Of a DNA stretch of 64,000 nt, positions 47,074-55,983 are shown piece after piece; within the stretch, counting starts at the first letter, position 1; each line of letters opens with the position of its first letter. The stretch comes from Planococcus ruber. GTDB lineage: Bacteria > Bacillota > Bacilli > Bacillales_A > Planococcaceae. A program made the translations under genes and the position numbers. The stretch covers positions 1,199,395 to 1,263,394 of the forward strand of contig NZ_JALHAG010000001.1 of NCBI RefSeq assembly GCF_022819085.1, read 5' to 3'. Under the pieces are notes generated by a model. That model was not told the origin of the DNA and ran no database searches. It worked only from the letters and a program-made list of their open reading frames with translations.

Positions 47074-48066
47074 ATGTTTTCAAAAGATATCGGTATTGAT
47101 TTAGGGACGGCAAATGTTTTAATTCACGTAAAAGGAAAAGGCATCGTATTAAATGAGCCATCGGTTGTTGCGCTTGACCGAAAAACAAATCGTGTATTGG
47201 CAGTGGGGGAAGAAGCCCGCAAAATGATCGGGCGCACACCTGAAAATATTGTGGCAGTCCGGCCGCTTAAAGATGGCGTCATCGCAGATTTTGACGTGAC
47301 TGAAATGATGCTAAAGTACTTCTTGAACCGTTTGAAAGTGAAAGGCTTTATGAGCAAGCCGCGCATCTTGATTTGCTGCCCGACCAATATTACGAGCGTG
47401 GAGCAAAAAGCGATCCGGGAAGCAGCCGAGAAATCGGGCGGCAAGAAAGTGTTCTTGGAAGAAGAGCCGAAAGTGGCAGCAATCGGAGCCGGAATGGACA
47501 TTTATCAGCCAAGCGGCAATATGGTCGTTGATATCGGAGGCGGGACGACGGATATCGCTGTTTTATCCATGGGCGATATCGTAACGAGTGAATCGATTAA
47601 AGTGGCAGGCGATGTTTTTGATCACGACATTCTTCAGTATGTGAAACGCCAATATAAATTATTGATCGGCGACCGAACAGCAGAAAACATCAAAATTGAA
47701 ATCGGTTCTGTGTATGGCGGCAGCCGCAGCGAAGAAATGGAAATTCGCGGCCGTGACATGATGACCGGATTGCCGCGGATCATCAAAATTCAGTCTGCTG
47801 AAATAGAAGAAGCCTTGAAAGAATCGGTCGCCATGATTGTCGCTTCTGCGAAAAGCGTGCTCGAAAAAACACCGCCGGAACTTTCAGCGGATATTATCGA
47901 CCGCGGGGTGATTTTAACAGGCGGCGGAGCCCTGCTCCATGGCATTGACCAATTGCTTGCAGAAGAATTGAGAGTCCCGGTTTCTCTGTCCGAAATGCCA
48001 ATGGATTGTGTGGCGCTTGGAACGGGCATCATTTTGGACAACATCCAGAAGCTTTCGCGCCGTTAA
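47074..48066 (+). CDS. mbl: MreB-family cell-shape actin Mbl
   Basis: The 330-residue actin-like ATPase has the phosphate-1 motif DIGIDLGTANVLIHVKGKG and phosphate-2 motif VVDIGGGTTDIAVLSMGDIV. It forms filaments under the membrane that direct lateral wall synthesis. It matches Mbl rather than MreB or MreBH in the N-terminus and by position. AAGGGGAAGC precedes the ATG. spoIIQ and spoIIID, which lie upstream in Bacillus, are absent. Confidence 0.94.
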   Translation: MFSKDIGIDLGTANVLIHVKGKGIVLNEPSVVALDRKTNRVLAVGEEARKMIGRTPENIVAVRPLKDGVIADFDVTEMMLKYFLNRLKVKGFMSKPRILICCPTNITSVEQKAIREAAEKSGGKKVFLEEEPKVAAIGAGMDIYQPSGNMVVDIGGGTTDIAVLSMGDIVTSESIKVAGDVFDHDILQYVKRQYKLLIGDRTAENIKIEIGSVYGGSRSEEMEIRGRDMMTGLPRIIKIQSAEIEEALKESVAMIVASAKSVLEKTPPELSADIIDRGVILTGGGALLHGIDQLLAEELRVPVSLSEMPMDCVALGTGIILDNIQKLSRR

Positions 48067-48274
48067 AACCGTATAAAGGCATCAGTCGACTTTTAAGCAG
48101 AATGCCTTATGGCGATGGTAAAAATCTTTAGTATAATGATAATTAATGCATATTACCGAAGTGGGAATCCGGATCTCTTAAAAAGCGATACAGGGTGTAG
48201 CCACTGCCGTATAGAATTCTTGAAGATTGACTGCCTTAGATAGGCATGCATCAATAGAAAGGTTGACTGAGTGA

Positions 48275-48541
48275 ATGGCTGAAACAAAAAAGAAGGTCTC
48301 CCTTCGAAAACAAGCAAAAGCCGAAAAGGCTCCGGAAAAGGATGATAAACAGACTTGGTGGGTCCAAATTCGTTTATTTCCAATCTGGCTTCGAATTGTT
48401 CTTGTCCTGGCATTGATCGTGCTGGCGGCAATTCTGGGGGCTATGGTCGGTTATGGCGTCATTGGGGACGGCGAACCGAAGGATGCCCTGAAATGGGAAA
48501 CATGGCAGCATATCATAGACATCATGAGCGGAAAGAAATAA
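48275..48541 (+). CDS. EpuA/DUF-type membrane protein (annotated elsewhere as RNA polymerase subunit beta)
   Basis: The 88-residue protein has a basic cytoplasmic N-terminus, one transmembrane helix (LRIVLVLALIVLAAILGAM) and a short extracellular tail. This matches the PF11772 (EpuA) type that databases often label DNA-directed RNA polymerase subunit beta, although nothing here resembles RpoB. The ribosome site before ATG 48275 is weak. Confidence 0.7.
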   Translation: MAETKKKVSLRKQAKAEKAPEKDDKQTWWVQIRLFPIWLRIVLVLALIVLAAILGAMVGYGVIGDGEPKDALKWETWQHIIDIMSGKK

Positions 48542-48600
48542 TTTTTCCGCTTGTATGAGTTTCAAGCAAATACATAATTTATGGTTGAAGGAGTGGGAGT

Positions 48601-49038
48601 ATGTTAACGACCGAACAAATTCAGGCAATTTTACCGCATCGCTATCCTTTTTTGATGGTGGACCGGATTTTGGAAATCGAAGCGGGCAAAAAAGCGGTAG
48701 GGTTAAAGAACGTCTCAGCCAATGAGCAATTTTTCAATGGCCATTTCCCTGGTTATCCGGTTATGCCGGGTGTACTGATCGTCGAAGCTTTAGCGCAAGT
48801 TGGAGCGGCAGCGGTATTGCAGCTGGAAGCCAACAAAGGCCGCTTGGCATTCTTCACCGGCATCGATAATTGCCGCTTTAAGCGCCAAGTCGTTCCGGGC
48901 GACCAATTGCGGTTGGAAGTGGAATTGACGAAATTGCGCGGATCGATGGGCAAAGGGCATGCCATTGCCACAGTCGACGGCGAAATCGCTTGTGAATGCG
49001 ATATTTTATTCGCGTTAGGGCCGGTAGTTGAAAAATAA
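48601..49038 (+). CDS. fabZ: 3-hydroxyacyl-[acyl-carrier-protein] dehydratase FabZ
   Basis: FabZ removes water from 3-hydroxyacyl-ACP in fatty-acid elongation. The 145-residue hot-dog protein has the catalytic histidine in [13 protein letters not shown] and glutamate in [25 protein letters not shown] precedes the ATG. Equivalent to YwpB of Bacillus. Confidence 0.96.
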   Translation: MLTTEQIQAILPHRYPFLMVDRILEIEAGKKAVGLKNVSANEQFFNGHFPGYPVMPGVLIVEALAQVGAAAVLQLEANKGRLAFFTGIDNCRFKRQVVPGDQLRLEVELTKLRGSMGKGHAIATVDGEIACECDILFALGPVVEK

Positions 49039-49151
49039 ACTCGGATTTGTATTTGAAAGTTCATTCCTGTAAAATGATTCAGGGAAATACATAGGAGGGG
49101 AATAGCGGGAAGCAAGTGCTATTCTTTCTTGCGGAGTGTAGGAGGTTTACC

Positions 49152-49535
49152 ATGTACAAAACATTGCCGACAGGCGTTAAAAGCAGCATCACACGCTCCA
49201 TCTCAAAAATATTTGAAGCCTACATGGCGGATATCGAGTGGGATGAAGAACGTTTTAATTTAGAAGACTTCGTCAAAGTTTGGAAAGACTATATCGAAAA
49301 CAGAGCCGCTTGGTATGAGAAGGTTCCGCTCGAAGTCAAGTTAAGCCCGGAGTTCCATGAAGAAGTGGCGAATAAAATGAATCAGATCATCGATAAGATT
49401 TTGAACGAGCCGCCTTCAGAAGACCAGATCGCCCGTATTGAAATCATGCAGGAATCGATGGACACGCATTTCGATTATTCATGCAGAGCAGAAGCAGCTT
49501 TTGTGGAAACGAAATTAAAAGCCATGAAGAACTAA
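49152..49535 (+). CDS. Conserved hypothetical protein, 127 residues
   Basis: I do not recognise the family. The protein is soluble, charged and largely helical by composition (long stretches such as MNQIIDKILNEPPSEDQIAR), with no signal peptide or metal motif. The ATG at 49152 follows TAGGAGGTTTACC; the frame extends upstream without a site. It converges with ywpF and shares a bidirectional terminator with it. Confidence 0.7.
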   Translation: MYKTLPTGVKSSITRSISKIFEAYMADIEWDEERFNLEDFVKVWKDYIENRAAWYEKVPLEVKLSPEFHEEVANKMNQIIDKILNEPPSEDQIARIEIMQESMDTHFDYSCRAEAAFVETKLKAMKN

Positions 49536-49541
49536 TTATAT

Positions 49542-49583
49542 AAAAGGCTGGCCGAGATGGAATTCCATCTTGGCCAGCCTTTT
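49542..49583. terminator. Bidirectional terminator
   Basis: AAAAGGCTGGCC and AGATGGAATTCCATCT form a nearly perfect palindrome with GGCCAGCCTTTT, ending in A- and T-runs on either side. It serves the two converging genes. Confidence 0.92.
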
Positions 49584-49584
49584 C

Positions 49585-50022
49585 TTATGCTTTGGATTCG
49601 TCTTTTCGCAAGCCTGGACGTGTGCGCATGTCCGACTCGAAGCGCTCGAGCAGCTCCTCGCCTTCGAGTCCGTCTTCAAGCAGTTCGGACAATAGCGTTT
49701 CCGCATATTTCCGGCGCGCTCGTTTTAAGGTTCCTTTCATGAGCACGGAAACTTGGTTGCCCATGACTTTGACGTCATAGATGGCTACTTCAAAGGTGGC
49801 CGGTTCGTTTCCAGGGTAAGAGATGACGACTTTCACATCATAGATATCCCCAGTTTCCATCATTCGATCGAAGCTTTCTTTGTAGTCTAATTCCATCAGC
49901 ATTTCAAGCACCCATGAACGGTGGCTATTTTCTTGGTTGATAATGATTCCATCAATTAAAGGATAATCCGTCACCTCGTCTTCTTTGACGACTCCAAGTG
50001 ACAGCATTTTAAATGTTTTCAC
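49585..50022 (-). CDS. ywpF: YwpF-like family protein
   Basis: The 145-residue cytoplasmic protein of unknown function starts VKTFKMLSLGVV and ends in a lysine/arginine-rich tail, matching the YwpF family that lies near ssbB in Bacillus. GTG at 50022 is chosen because GGAGGAATTGGC precedes it; the ATG 18 bases earlier sits on that site. The gene is transcribed toward the terminator shared with the hypothetical gene. Confidence 0.8.
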   Translation of the reverse strand: MKTFKMLSLGVVKEDEVTDYPLIDGIIINQENSHRSWVLEMLMELDYKESFDRMMETGDIYDVKVVISYPGNEPATFEVAIYDVKVMGNQVSVLMKGTLKRARRKYAETLLSELLEDGLEGEELLERFESDMRTRPGLRKDESKA

Positions 50023-50257
50023 GCCAATTCCTCCAAACATCGCTTTTTTTCAGTATAGCATAGCCGAAAACATGCCGCTTCTCGGCTGGAAAACCGTTTT
50101 ATTTTTCCTGTTATTATGCCAAATTCCATTTTTCCGCAAACCAGAAAAGACTTCAGAAACCGCTTAGCCATTAGGGTTTCGGAAAAAAACAATTTTTGCA
50201 TTGGATGAAAAATCAGATTTCATCGTCGTTTTCGAACCAAAAATGGAATTTCGCCTT

Positions 50258-50287
50258 TTGCGCAATATTCACTTTCCTTAGTATAGT
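50258..50287 (+). promoter_or_regulatory. Candidate ssb promoter
   Basis: TTGCGC (50258-50263), 18 bases, TATAGT (50282-50287), 27 bases before the ssb start. Confidence 0.5.
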
Positions 50288-50314
50288 GTTAATAAGCCAA
50301 AAGGAGGTGAAAAA

Positions 50315-50728
50315 ATGAATCAAGTCGGAATCGTTGGCCGCTTAACAAAAGACCCGACAATGCGTGTGATGAGCGAAGGGCGCGTACATACTTCTTTCAT
50401 CGTCGCTGTGTCCCGGAATTACAAAAATCAGCGAGGAGAAGTGGAAACGGATTTTGTTCTCTGCTCCACCTGGGGCAAGCCTGCCCACAACGTTTCGAAA
50501 TACTGCACCAAAGGCTCTTTGGTAGCAGTGACAGGGAGATTGCAATCCCGCCATTACGATAAAGAAGACGGTTCCCGCGTTTATGTCACAGAAGTGCTGG
50601 GGGATCAAATCCGTTTTCTGGATAAAAAACGGCCAAAAGAAGAAGCCGCTCCTAAACCGCTGGAACCTGGGTCTGAAGCAGACTTTGATTTCCAGCCGCC
50701 AGGAACGGCCACTGTTATAAGCACTTAA
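50315..50728 (+). CDS. ssbB: Single-stranded DNA-binding protein, SsbB type
   Basis: The 137-residue protein has the OB-fold SSB core (MNQVGIVGRLTKDP, SFIVAVSRNYKNQRGEVETDF, TGRLQSRHYDKEDGSRVY). The C-terminus ends TATVIST and lacks the acidic DDxIPF tip of replicative SsbA, so it should not recruit the usual partner set; SsbB of Bacillus acts in transformation. The ribosome site AAAGGAGGTGA is ideal. Position near ywpF matches Bacillus ywpH. Confidence 0.88.
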   Translation: MNQVGIVGRLTKDPTMRVMSEGRVHTSFIVAVSRNYKNQRGEVETDFVLCSTWGKPAHNVSKYCTKGSLVAVTGRLQSRHYDKEDGSRVYVTEVLGDQIRFLDKKRPKEEAAPKPLEPGSEADFDFQPPGTATVIST

Positions 50729-50751
50729 TTAGGATAAGGAGGCACTTAGTT

Positions 50752-50895
50752 ATGCCAAAAAACGTTCAATTGCAATTGGAAGTGCATATGGAGCAATTAA
50801 TCAAACTGACCGCCTTGCTTCATCGCCGTTTGGCAGAGGCGGAGCGGGAACTGGGTGAACTGAAAGAAAGCATCCGTTCCGTCCAGCAAGGATGA
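50752..50895 (+). CDS. Small helical protein, 47 residues
   Basis: ATG 50752 follows AAGGAGG at 9 bases and lies 24 bases after ssbB, so both are likely on one transcript. The product is an amphipathic helix with heptad-like leucines (LQLELEVHMEQLIKL style spacing, then LAEAERELGELKESIRS), suggesting a short coiled coil. I know no family for it. Confidence 0.55.
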   Translation: MPKNVQLQLEVHMEQLIKLTALLHRRLAEAERELGELKESIRSVQQG

Positions 50896-50947
50896 CGTTT
50901 TCGCTGACCAGAAGGAGATCCGGTTGGGTGGGGGCTCAGCCGGATCA

Positions 50948-53671
50948 TTATAGATTATACGTAAACAGTTCCTTCAATTCACTGTCTGACAGCTCCGTCA
51001 TCCACTGGCTGGACTGGATAAATTGTTCGGACATTGTCTGCTTTTGAGTCAGCAGCGCATCAATTTTTTCTTCAATTGTGCCAATGGTCACGAATTTATG
51101 GACATGCACGAATTGGGTTTGGCCGATTCGGTAAGCCCGGTCTGTTGCCTGGTTTTCGACTGCCGGATTCCACCATCTGTCTGCATGCAGCACATGAGTA
51201 GCTGCTGTCAGGTTTAAACCGGTTCCCCCAGCTTTTAACGAGAGGATGAAAATCGGAAATTTGCCGTTCTGGAAAGCAGCTACGAGAGAATCGCGCTGAT
51301 TTTTTGGCATGCTTCCAGTCAAGAAGGGAACTTCATGGCCATATAATTCATTGATGGCTTGCTGCAATAAATGCCCCATGCCGATATATTGAGTGAAAAT
51401 CAGGCATTGTTCTCCGCGCTCGGCAATTTCTCCCGCCAGAGTCACAATGCGTTCAAGTTTTTGAGACCGCGGCAATATTTCTGCGGCGGAAGTATAAGGT
51501 TCTTTCAAATACAATGACGGATGATTGCATAATTGTTTTAGTTTGCTGAGCATCTTTAAAACAAGGCCTTTTTTCTCAAATCCGGTGAGCGTCTCCATTT
51601 TCTGCACCGTGTCCTGCACTAAACCTTCATATAAAGCTGCTTGTTCCGGCGTTAGTGGACAATATTCCAGCTGCTCTTGCTTCTCAGGCAAATTCAATTG
51701 CAAGTCCGGATCTTTTTTCGTACGGCGCAGCAAGAATGGCTGAATGCGCTGCCGCAGCTTTTCTTTCGTTTCTTCGGAATCGTCGCGTTCAATCGGAATC
51801 ATGAAATTCTCCTGGAACTGCTTGATGCGATACAAATAGCCTTTATTGATAAAATCGAAAATCGACCAAAGCTCAGATAGCCGGTTTTCAATCGGGGTCC
51901 CGGTTAAAGCGATATGATGGTCGCCTTTAAATTTGCGGATGGTGCGGGATTGCTTCGTATACATATTCTTGATATTCTGCGCTTCATCCAATGTGATGCT
52001 CGTCCAGTGGACGCCTTGGATTTCTTCTGCATCGGAAGACGCGATGCCGTACGTAGACAACACGACATCCGGTTTCTCATTCTGCAGGAACGCCTGGAAA
52101 TCTTCGCCTTTTGGCCGGGTGCTGCCGTAATGAGTGACGACTTTCAAGTCCGGGCCAAAGCGTTCCAGCTCTTTTTGCCAGTTGCCGAGCACGGAAGTCG
52201 GGCAAATGATCAATGAAGGCTGCTCCGACTTCTTCGCATGAACATGCAGAAGGTAAGTGATCAATTGCACCGTTTTTCCAAGTCCCATATCATCTGCTAG
52301 GCAAAGGCCAAAGCCTTCTTCGCGCATGAACACTAAATAATCGAAGCCAGTCTTTTGATAAGGGCGAAGTTCTGTATGGAGATTTTCAGGAATCGGTGTT
52401 TCCGGCAAATCGCGCTTATCCAGCAATTTATCGAGCAAGGTCCGCAACGATCGATTCAGATGGAACTCAATGAGCGGGTCTTCTTCATCTGCACCTTCCT
52501 CAAGCATAATTTCCGGGACATTCTGGAACAGCATGTCCTTAATTGTCCAATCGGCGTCATCCGCTTCTTCGATCATTTTCCGAAGCTGCATGAGCAAATT
52601 GGAATCTACCCGTACCCATTCATTGCCGATGCGGATGAATTCTTTGTTCTCAGCTACGAGCTGTTGGAAATCCTGCATGCTGAGCTCGTGGCCGTTCAAT
52701 GAAAACTGCCAGTCAAAACGGACAATTTGATCCAAGCCGACTACGGAAGCTTTTTTGACCGGCGAATGGATATTGGCCTTCACCCGGATTTTGGATTCTT
52801 GGACCGCTTTTAGCCAAGAGGGAATGGAAACTTCGATGCCGAATGATTGGAGAATCTCCGCATCATTGCGCAAGAACTCCAGCACTTCTGCATCTGTCCA
52901 TTCCGCGTGGTAAAGGCGGTCTTCGTCATAGTTTTCTACAGAAGGGCAGAGGCTCAGGATCAGCATCTGTTTTTCTTTGATCTCCTGCTGATGGTTCCGC
53001 CATTTTTCAGGCAGCACTTTATCGAAAGGTTCATCCATCCGCCGTTTGGAAGGGGTCCAGTAGACGCTTCCGCGTTTGGAGCGAAGAACCACTTTAAAGG
53101 ACCAGAAAGCATCGTCCTGCGGTTCGCCGAGTTGGACTGCCATGACGTAGTCGTCGCTTGCAGGCAAACCGTCCCATCCGGCCTGCTGGACAAAATGCTG
53201 GATGAATGGCAGCTGAGCCGTGGACAATCCTTTTTGGCGCAATTGATGTTTGATGGTATCGCTCAGAAAATCCTGGATTTCCGGATCTCCGTATGCCGAA
53301 TCGATCAAAATGTCTTCTCCGTCGACCGAGATATGATCCCATAGCTTTGGATCGTTTAAGGAATCGGCCACTTTTCCCGCAAGATTCAGCCACGTTTCGT
53401 CTTCTGGAGTCTGGCCGGAAAAGGACACATAGTGATGCGCTTCCCGCTGAAATAAACGAACAAATTCAGCAGGCGTCAATAGCAGATCAAGTCCGTCGAT
53501 CCGGGCAGTCAAGCCGAAAAAGCTTTCTTTGTCGAGGAAGTATAGGTACGGTTTCCAGACTTCCGGCGGAATCCGGTTGCCGGTTTCATTTATCGCCTGC
53601 ACCCGGAATTCTTCCGAGCGCCGGATTTTTAAATAATAGGTGCGGTTTCCTTCGGTTTGGAACTGATTCAT
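50948..53671 (-). CDS. ywqA: SNF2-family DNA helicase/ATPase (YwqA)
   Basis: The 907-residue protein has a long N-terminal region, then a SNF2 core: Walker A CLADDMGLGKTVQL, Walker B LDEAQNIKN, ALTGTPIENRLSELWSIFDF, and the C-terminal helicase half with LSLKAGGTGLNLTAA and DRAYRIGQT. Such enzymes translocate on DNA or displace proteins from it. It overlaps the SWIM-domain gene by 4 bases (ATGA), so the two proteins are made together. Cellular role is unknown; a part in repair or in defence is possible but unproven. Confidence 0.92.
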   Translation of the reverse strand: MNQFQTEGNRTYYLKIRRSEEFRVQAINETGNRIPPEVWKPYLYFLDKESFFGLTARIDGLDLLLTPAEFVRLFQREAHHYVSFSGQTPEDETWLNLAGKVADSLNDPKLWDHISVDGEDILIDSAYGDPEIQDFLSDTIKHQLRQKGLSTAQLPFIQHFVQQAGWDGLPASDDYVMAVQLGEPQDDAFWSFKVVLRSKRGSVYWTPSKRRMDEPFDKVLPEKWRNHQQEIKEKQMLILSLCPSVENYDEDRLYHAEWTDAEVLEFLRNDAEILQSFGIEVSIPSWLKAVQESKIRVKANIHSPVKKASVVGLDQIVRFDWQFSLNGHELSMQDFQQLVAENKEFIRIGNEWVRVDSNLLMQLRKMIEEADDADWTIKDMLFQNVPEIMLEEGADEEDPLIEFHLNRSLRTLLDKLLDKRDLPETPIPENLHTELRPYQKTGFDYLVFMREEGFGLCLADDMGLGKTVQLITYLLHVHAKKSEQPSLIICPTSVLGNWQKELERFGPDLKVVTHYGSTRPKGEDFQAFLQNEKPDVVLSTYGIASSDAEEIQGVHWTSITLDEAQNIKNMYTKQSRTIRKFKGDHHIALTGTPIENRLSELWSIFDFINKGYLYRIKQFQENFMIPIERDDSEETKEKLRQRIQPFLLRRTKKDPDLQLNLPEKQEQLEYCPLTPEQAALYEGLVQDTVQKMETLTGFEKKGLVLKMLSKLKQLCNHPSLYLKEPYTSAAEILPRSQKLERIVTLAGEIAERGEQCLIFTQYIGMGHLLQQAINELYGHEVPFLTGSMPKNQRDSLVAAFQNGKFPIFILSLKAGGTGLNLTAATHVLHADRWWNPAVENQATDRAYRIGQTQFVHVHKFVTIGTIEEKIDALLTQKQTMSEQFIQSSQWMTELSDSELKELFTYNL

Positions 53672-55200
53672 ACAAGATGTCCTTTCTCGATCTCTTCCTG
53701 GAGTGCCCGCAGGCGTTTGTTTTGCGTACGAATCTCATTGATATACGCATTCCAGAACTCCAGTTGACCGCTTTTCTTGCAAGCGGCTTTCATTTTCTTC
53801 CACATCCGGACCGCCTGTTTATAGCTGGGGCGGTTGCGTTCTTCCAAATAATCCATCGCATAGCGGTGGAACAGAGGGAGGACGAAATCCGGAGCAGCTT
53901 CCTGCACTTCTTTCAAGCCGCATTCCTCCGCGAAATAAAGCGGGGAATTGTGGAGGTGGTGAAGTTCCGCCCATTGCTTGAACTGTTTTTTCTCGATTAA
54001 ATAAGTGGAATAAGCCGGGAGGCCGTAATGGCCGAACTGTTTAAACAAATCTTCCCAATCGGCTTCGCTTAAATGGATCAATGAAAACAGCCTGCTCAAT
54101 ACCCGCACATATTGGTGGCGGTATTGTGTATAAAGGCCTTCAAATAGGAAGGTTCTCACGTTCGGTTTGATCGACATCAAAATGGCGGTCAACGCTTGCT
54201 CATGTGTTTCGCTTTCTGCGAGGATGGCAAGCTGCACCCAATCCGGTGTTTCATCCGGTGTCAGTTTTTTTGCTTTGACGTTATCGCCAAGCAGAATGGC
54301 GAAAAAGGCTTCGATTCGCGGTTCTGGACGGGCAAACGAAGCGAGCTCATCTTTCCGGAGCTTCGCTGTCGTAAATAGAGATGTCCAGAACAACTGGTAA
54401 ACCGTAAAGCGCTGCGAAAAGGATCCGTCTTTCACCGTAACAAAACTATGCACCAAGTTTCTCAAATGTTCCAGAAAAGCATCCGCTTCAAATGTGCGGT
54501 GCTGAACGCGTAATTGTTCCAACAGATCACGGAGCGCATGCAATTCATCATCGAACCACGTTTTAAAGAACGAATGGTGCACTTCCTGGGTGCCGGCGAT
54601 ATACGTTTCCCATACTTCCATCAAAGAAACCAAATGGGCATAGGTGCGGTAAAATACTTTCCATTCACGTTCAAGCGGAACAAATGACAACGCGTTTTTC
54701 AATCGGCCGTCATATAACTGTTCAAAGTAGAAATAATTGCGTTTCGTGTAATCCGGAACCGGTTCCCGCCATGCATTGCGGATAATGTGGACCCATTGCA
54801 CCGGAGACCGTTTATCCGTCAGCAAATTAAGCTGTTCTGCTGGGCGGGCGCGCCAAGCGGCCACCCATTCCGATAACGAGCCGATTTTTTGGTAGAGGGA
54901 AAAAACGACCGCAAGCTTGTGGCGGCAGTTCTCTTCCTGCGGACAGGCGCAAACCGCTGTCATTTTTTCGAAATTCAAAACAACTTTAACTGTATGAGCG
55001 TCTTTTACGATGGCTTCGAGCAGGAGCCGTTCTTCATTGAACGACAGAATCTGGACGCCATCATGGCGCACTAAAAAGACTGCTTTTCGAACCATTTCCT
55101 CATCCATTTCACGAGATGGATTGAGTGAGTCGTCGATAGCAGCCATATAATTGTGGATCGTATCATCAAAACGTTTTGCCAAGTGTTGAACTGTTGCCAT
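53668..55200 (-). CDS. ywqB: SWIM zinc-finger protein (YwqB)
   Basis: The 510-residue protein has a CxC-x(n)-C-x-H SWIM motif, CACPQEENCRHKLAVVF, near residues 84-100. The rest is a helical region rich in aromatic and charged residues without other known motifs. SWIM domains bind DNA or protein and are often partnered with SNF2 helicases. It is the first gene of the two-gene operon with ywqA. A promoter (TTTACG-17-TATAAT) lies just upstream. Confidence 0.88.
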   Translation of the reverse strand: MATVQHLAKRFDDTIHNYMAAIDDSLNPSREMDEEMVRKAVFLVRHDGVQILSFNEERLLLEAIVKDAHTVKVVLNFEKMTAVCACPQEENCRHKLAVVFSLYQKIGSLSEWVAAWRARPAEQLNLLTDKRSPVQWVHIIRNAWREPVPDYTKRNYFYFEQLYDGRLKNALSFVPLEREWKVFYRTYAHLVSLMEVWETYIAGTQEVHHSFFKTWFDDELHALRDLLEQLRVQHRTFEADAFLEHLRNLVHSFVTVKDGSFSQRFTVYQLFWTSLFTTAKLRKDELASFARPEPRIEAFFAILLGDNVKAKKLTPDETPDWVQLAILAESETHEQALTAILMSIKPNVRTFLFEGLYTQYRHQYVRVLSRLFSLIHLSEADWEDLFKQFGHYGLPAYSTYLIEKKQFKQWAELHHLHNSPLYFAEECGLKEVQEAAPDFVLPLFHRYAMDYLEERNRPSYKQAVRMWKKMKAACKKSGQLEFWNAYINEIRTQNKRLRALQEEIEKGHLV

Positions 55201-55219
55201 TTACATCGCCCCAAAATAA

Positions 55220-55275
55220 AACTTTCCTTCTATTATACGGCTTTACAGCTTCTCCGTAAACGATGAAGGAAAGTT
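55220..55275 (-). promoter_or_regulatory. ywqB-ywqA promoter enclosed by an 11-bp inverted repeat
   Basis: On the minus strand, TTTACG (complement of 55255-55260), 17 bases, TATAAT (complement of 55232-55237). AACTTTCCTTC at 55220-55230 and its exact reverse complement GAAGGAAAGTT at 55265-55275 flank the promoter on both sides. This arrangement suggests an operator pair or a DNA loop. Confidence 0.65.
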
Positions 55276-55428
55276 AATTGCTGTCTTTGTTTAGGTATTT
55301 AGATTTTAATCACGGAATTCTCTTTGTTATTTTCTTGATGAAATCATCACGAATGCTGTCATATAGGCGTGTAGGGGAAGTGAGAAGAGAGAAAACGGCA
55401 TCGCCTTCCCATTGAATTAGAACAAACC

Positions 55429-55464
55429 AATTGCTTTAAGAGAGTTTCAGGCAAAGCAATTTTT
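55429..55464 (+). terminator. Terminator-like hairpin upstream of the 55518 gene
   Basis: AATTGCTTT (55429-55437) pairs with AAAGCAATT (55453-55461), followed by TTTT. No plus-strand gene precedes it, so it may be an attenuator in the leader of the next gene. The rest of the 317-base gap holds the ywqB promoter and a TGATGA-AA-TCATCA palindrome at 55336-55349. Confidence 0.5.
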
Positions 55465-55517
55465 GCGGACTAAACAAACAATTTCTAAACAATGAAGCCA
55501 GCCAAGGAGGAGTAAGA

Positions 55518-55877
55518 TTGATCAATTCATATGTTTTGGAGATACCGGATTTTGGGTATATGTTAAAGCAAGAAGATGTGGAAAGATTTGAATTATTTCT
55601 ATTGATTGCCAATGACGAATACCGAAAAATTTCCTGGCTCGCATTGCCGATGAAGGAAAGTTTCGTATTCATTGGAAAACGAGTTTCAGGCAATAGTCCA
55701 TTGAAAGCCGTGCGGCTCGATTTTAAAAACAATCGTATTGTCTTTTACAGGGGCCAGTTGACTGAGCAGGCATTTGAAGATTTTATTTATTGCCTAATTG
55801 ATTCTCTGTTTCTTCATGTCCACCCGGATCAATTGCATTTTTTGGTGTTGCCTGCTGTTTTGAAAGCAGAAAAATAA
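55518..55877 (+). CDS. Hypothetical protein, 119 residues
   Basis: The start is TTG 55518, 5 bases after AAGGAGGAG. The protein is soluble and alternates hydrophobic and charged residues (SWLALPMKESFVFIGKRVSGN, AVRLDFKNNRIVFYRGQL), suggesting a small alpha/beta domain. It looks distantly like the neighbouring IDEAL-domain protein in size and hydrophobic pattern, but I cannot assign a family. Confidence 0.6.
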   Translation: MINSYVLEIPDFGYMLKQEDVERFELFLLIANDEYRKISWLALPMKESFVFIGKRVSGNSPLKAVRLDFKNNRIVFYRGQLTEQAFEDFIYCLIDSLFLHVHPDQLHFLVLPAVLKAEK

Positions 55878-55983
55878 TTGGCATAGACTGGCTATCCCGT
55901 GCTTTTTTATATCCGAAACCGCAAATTCATGGTATGATTAATGTAGTAAGAAAATTCTAATTTCTTATAAAGGGGGGAGTGTC

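Noticed and set aside
50041..50314. ComK box upstream of ssbB
   Set aside because: Only loose AAAA/TTTT pairs with wrong spacing were found, so a competence-control site is not supported.
53293..54000. 235-codon plus-strand open frame opposite ywqA/ywqB
   Set aside because: Spans the junction of two good minus-strand genes and has shadow-like composition.
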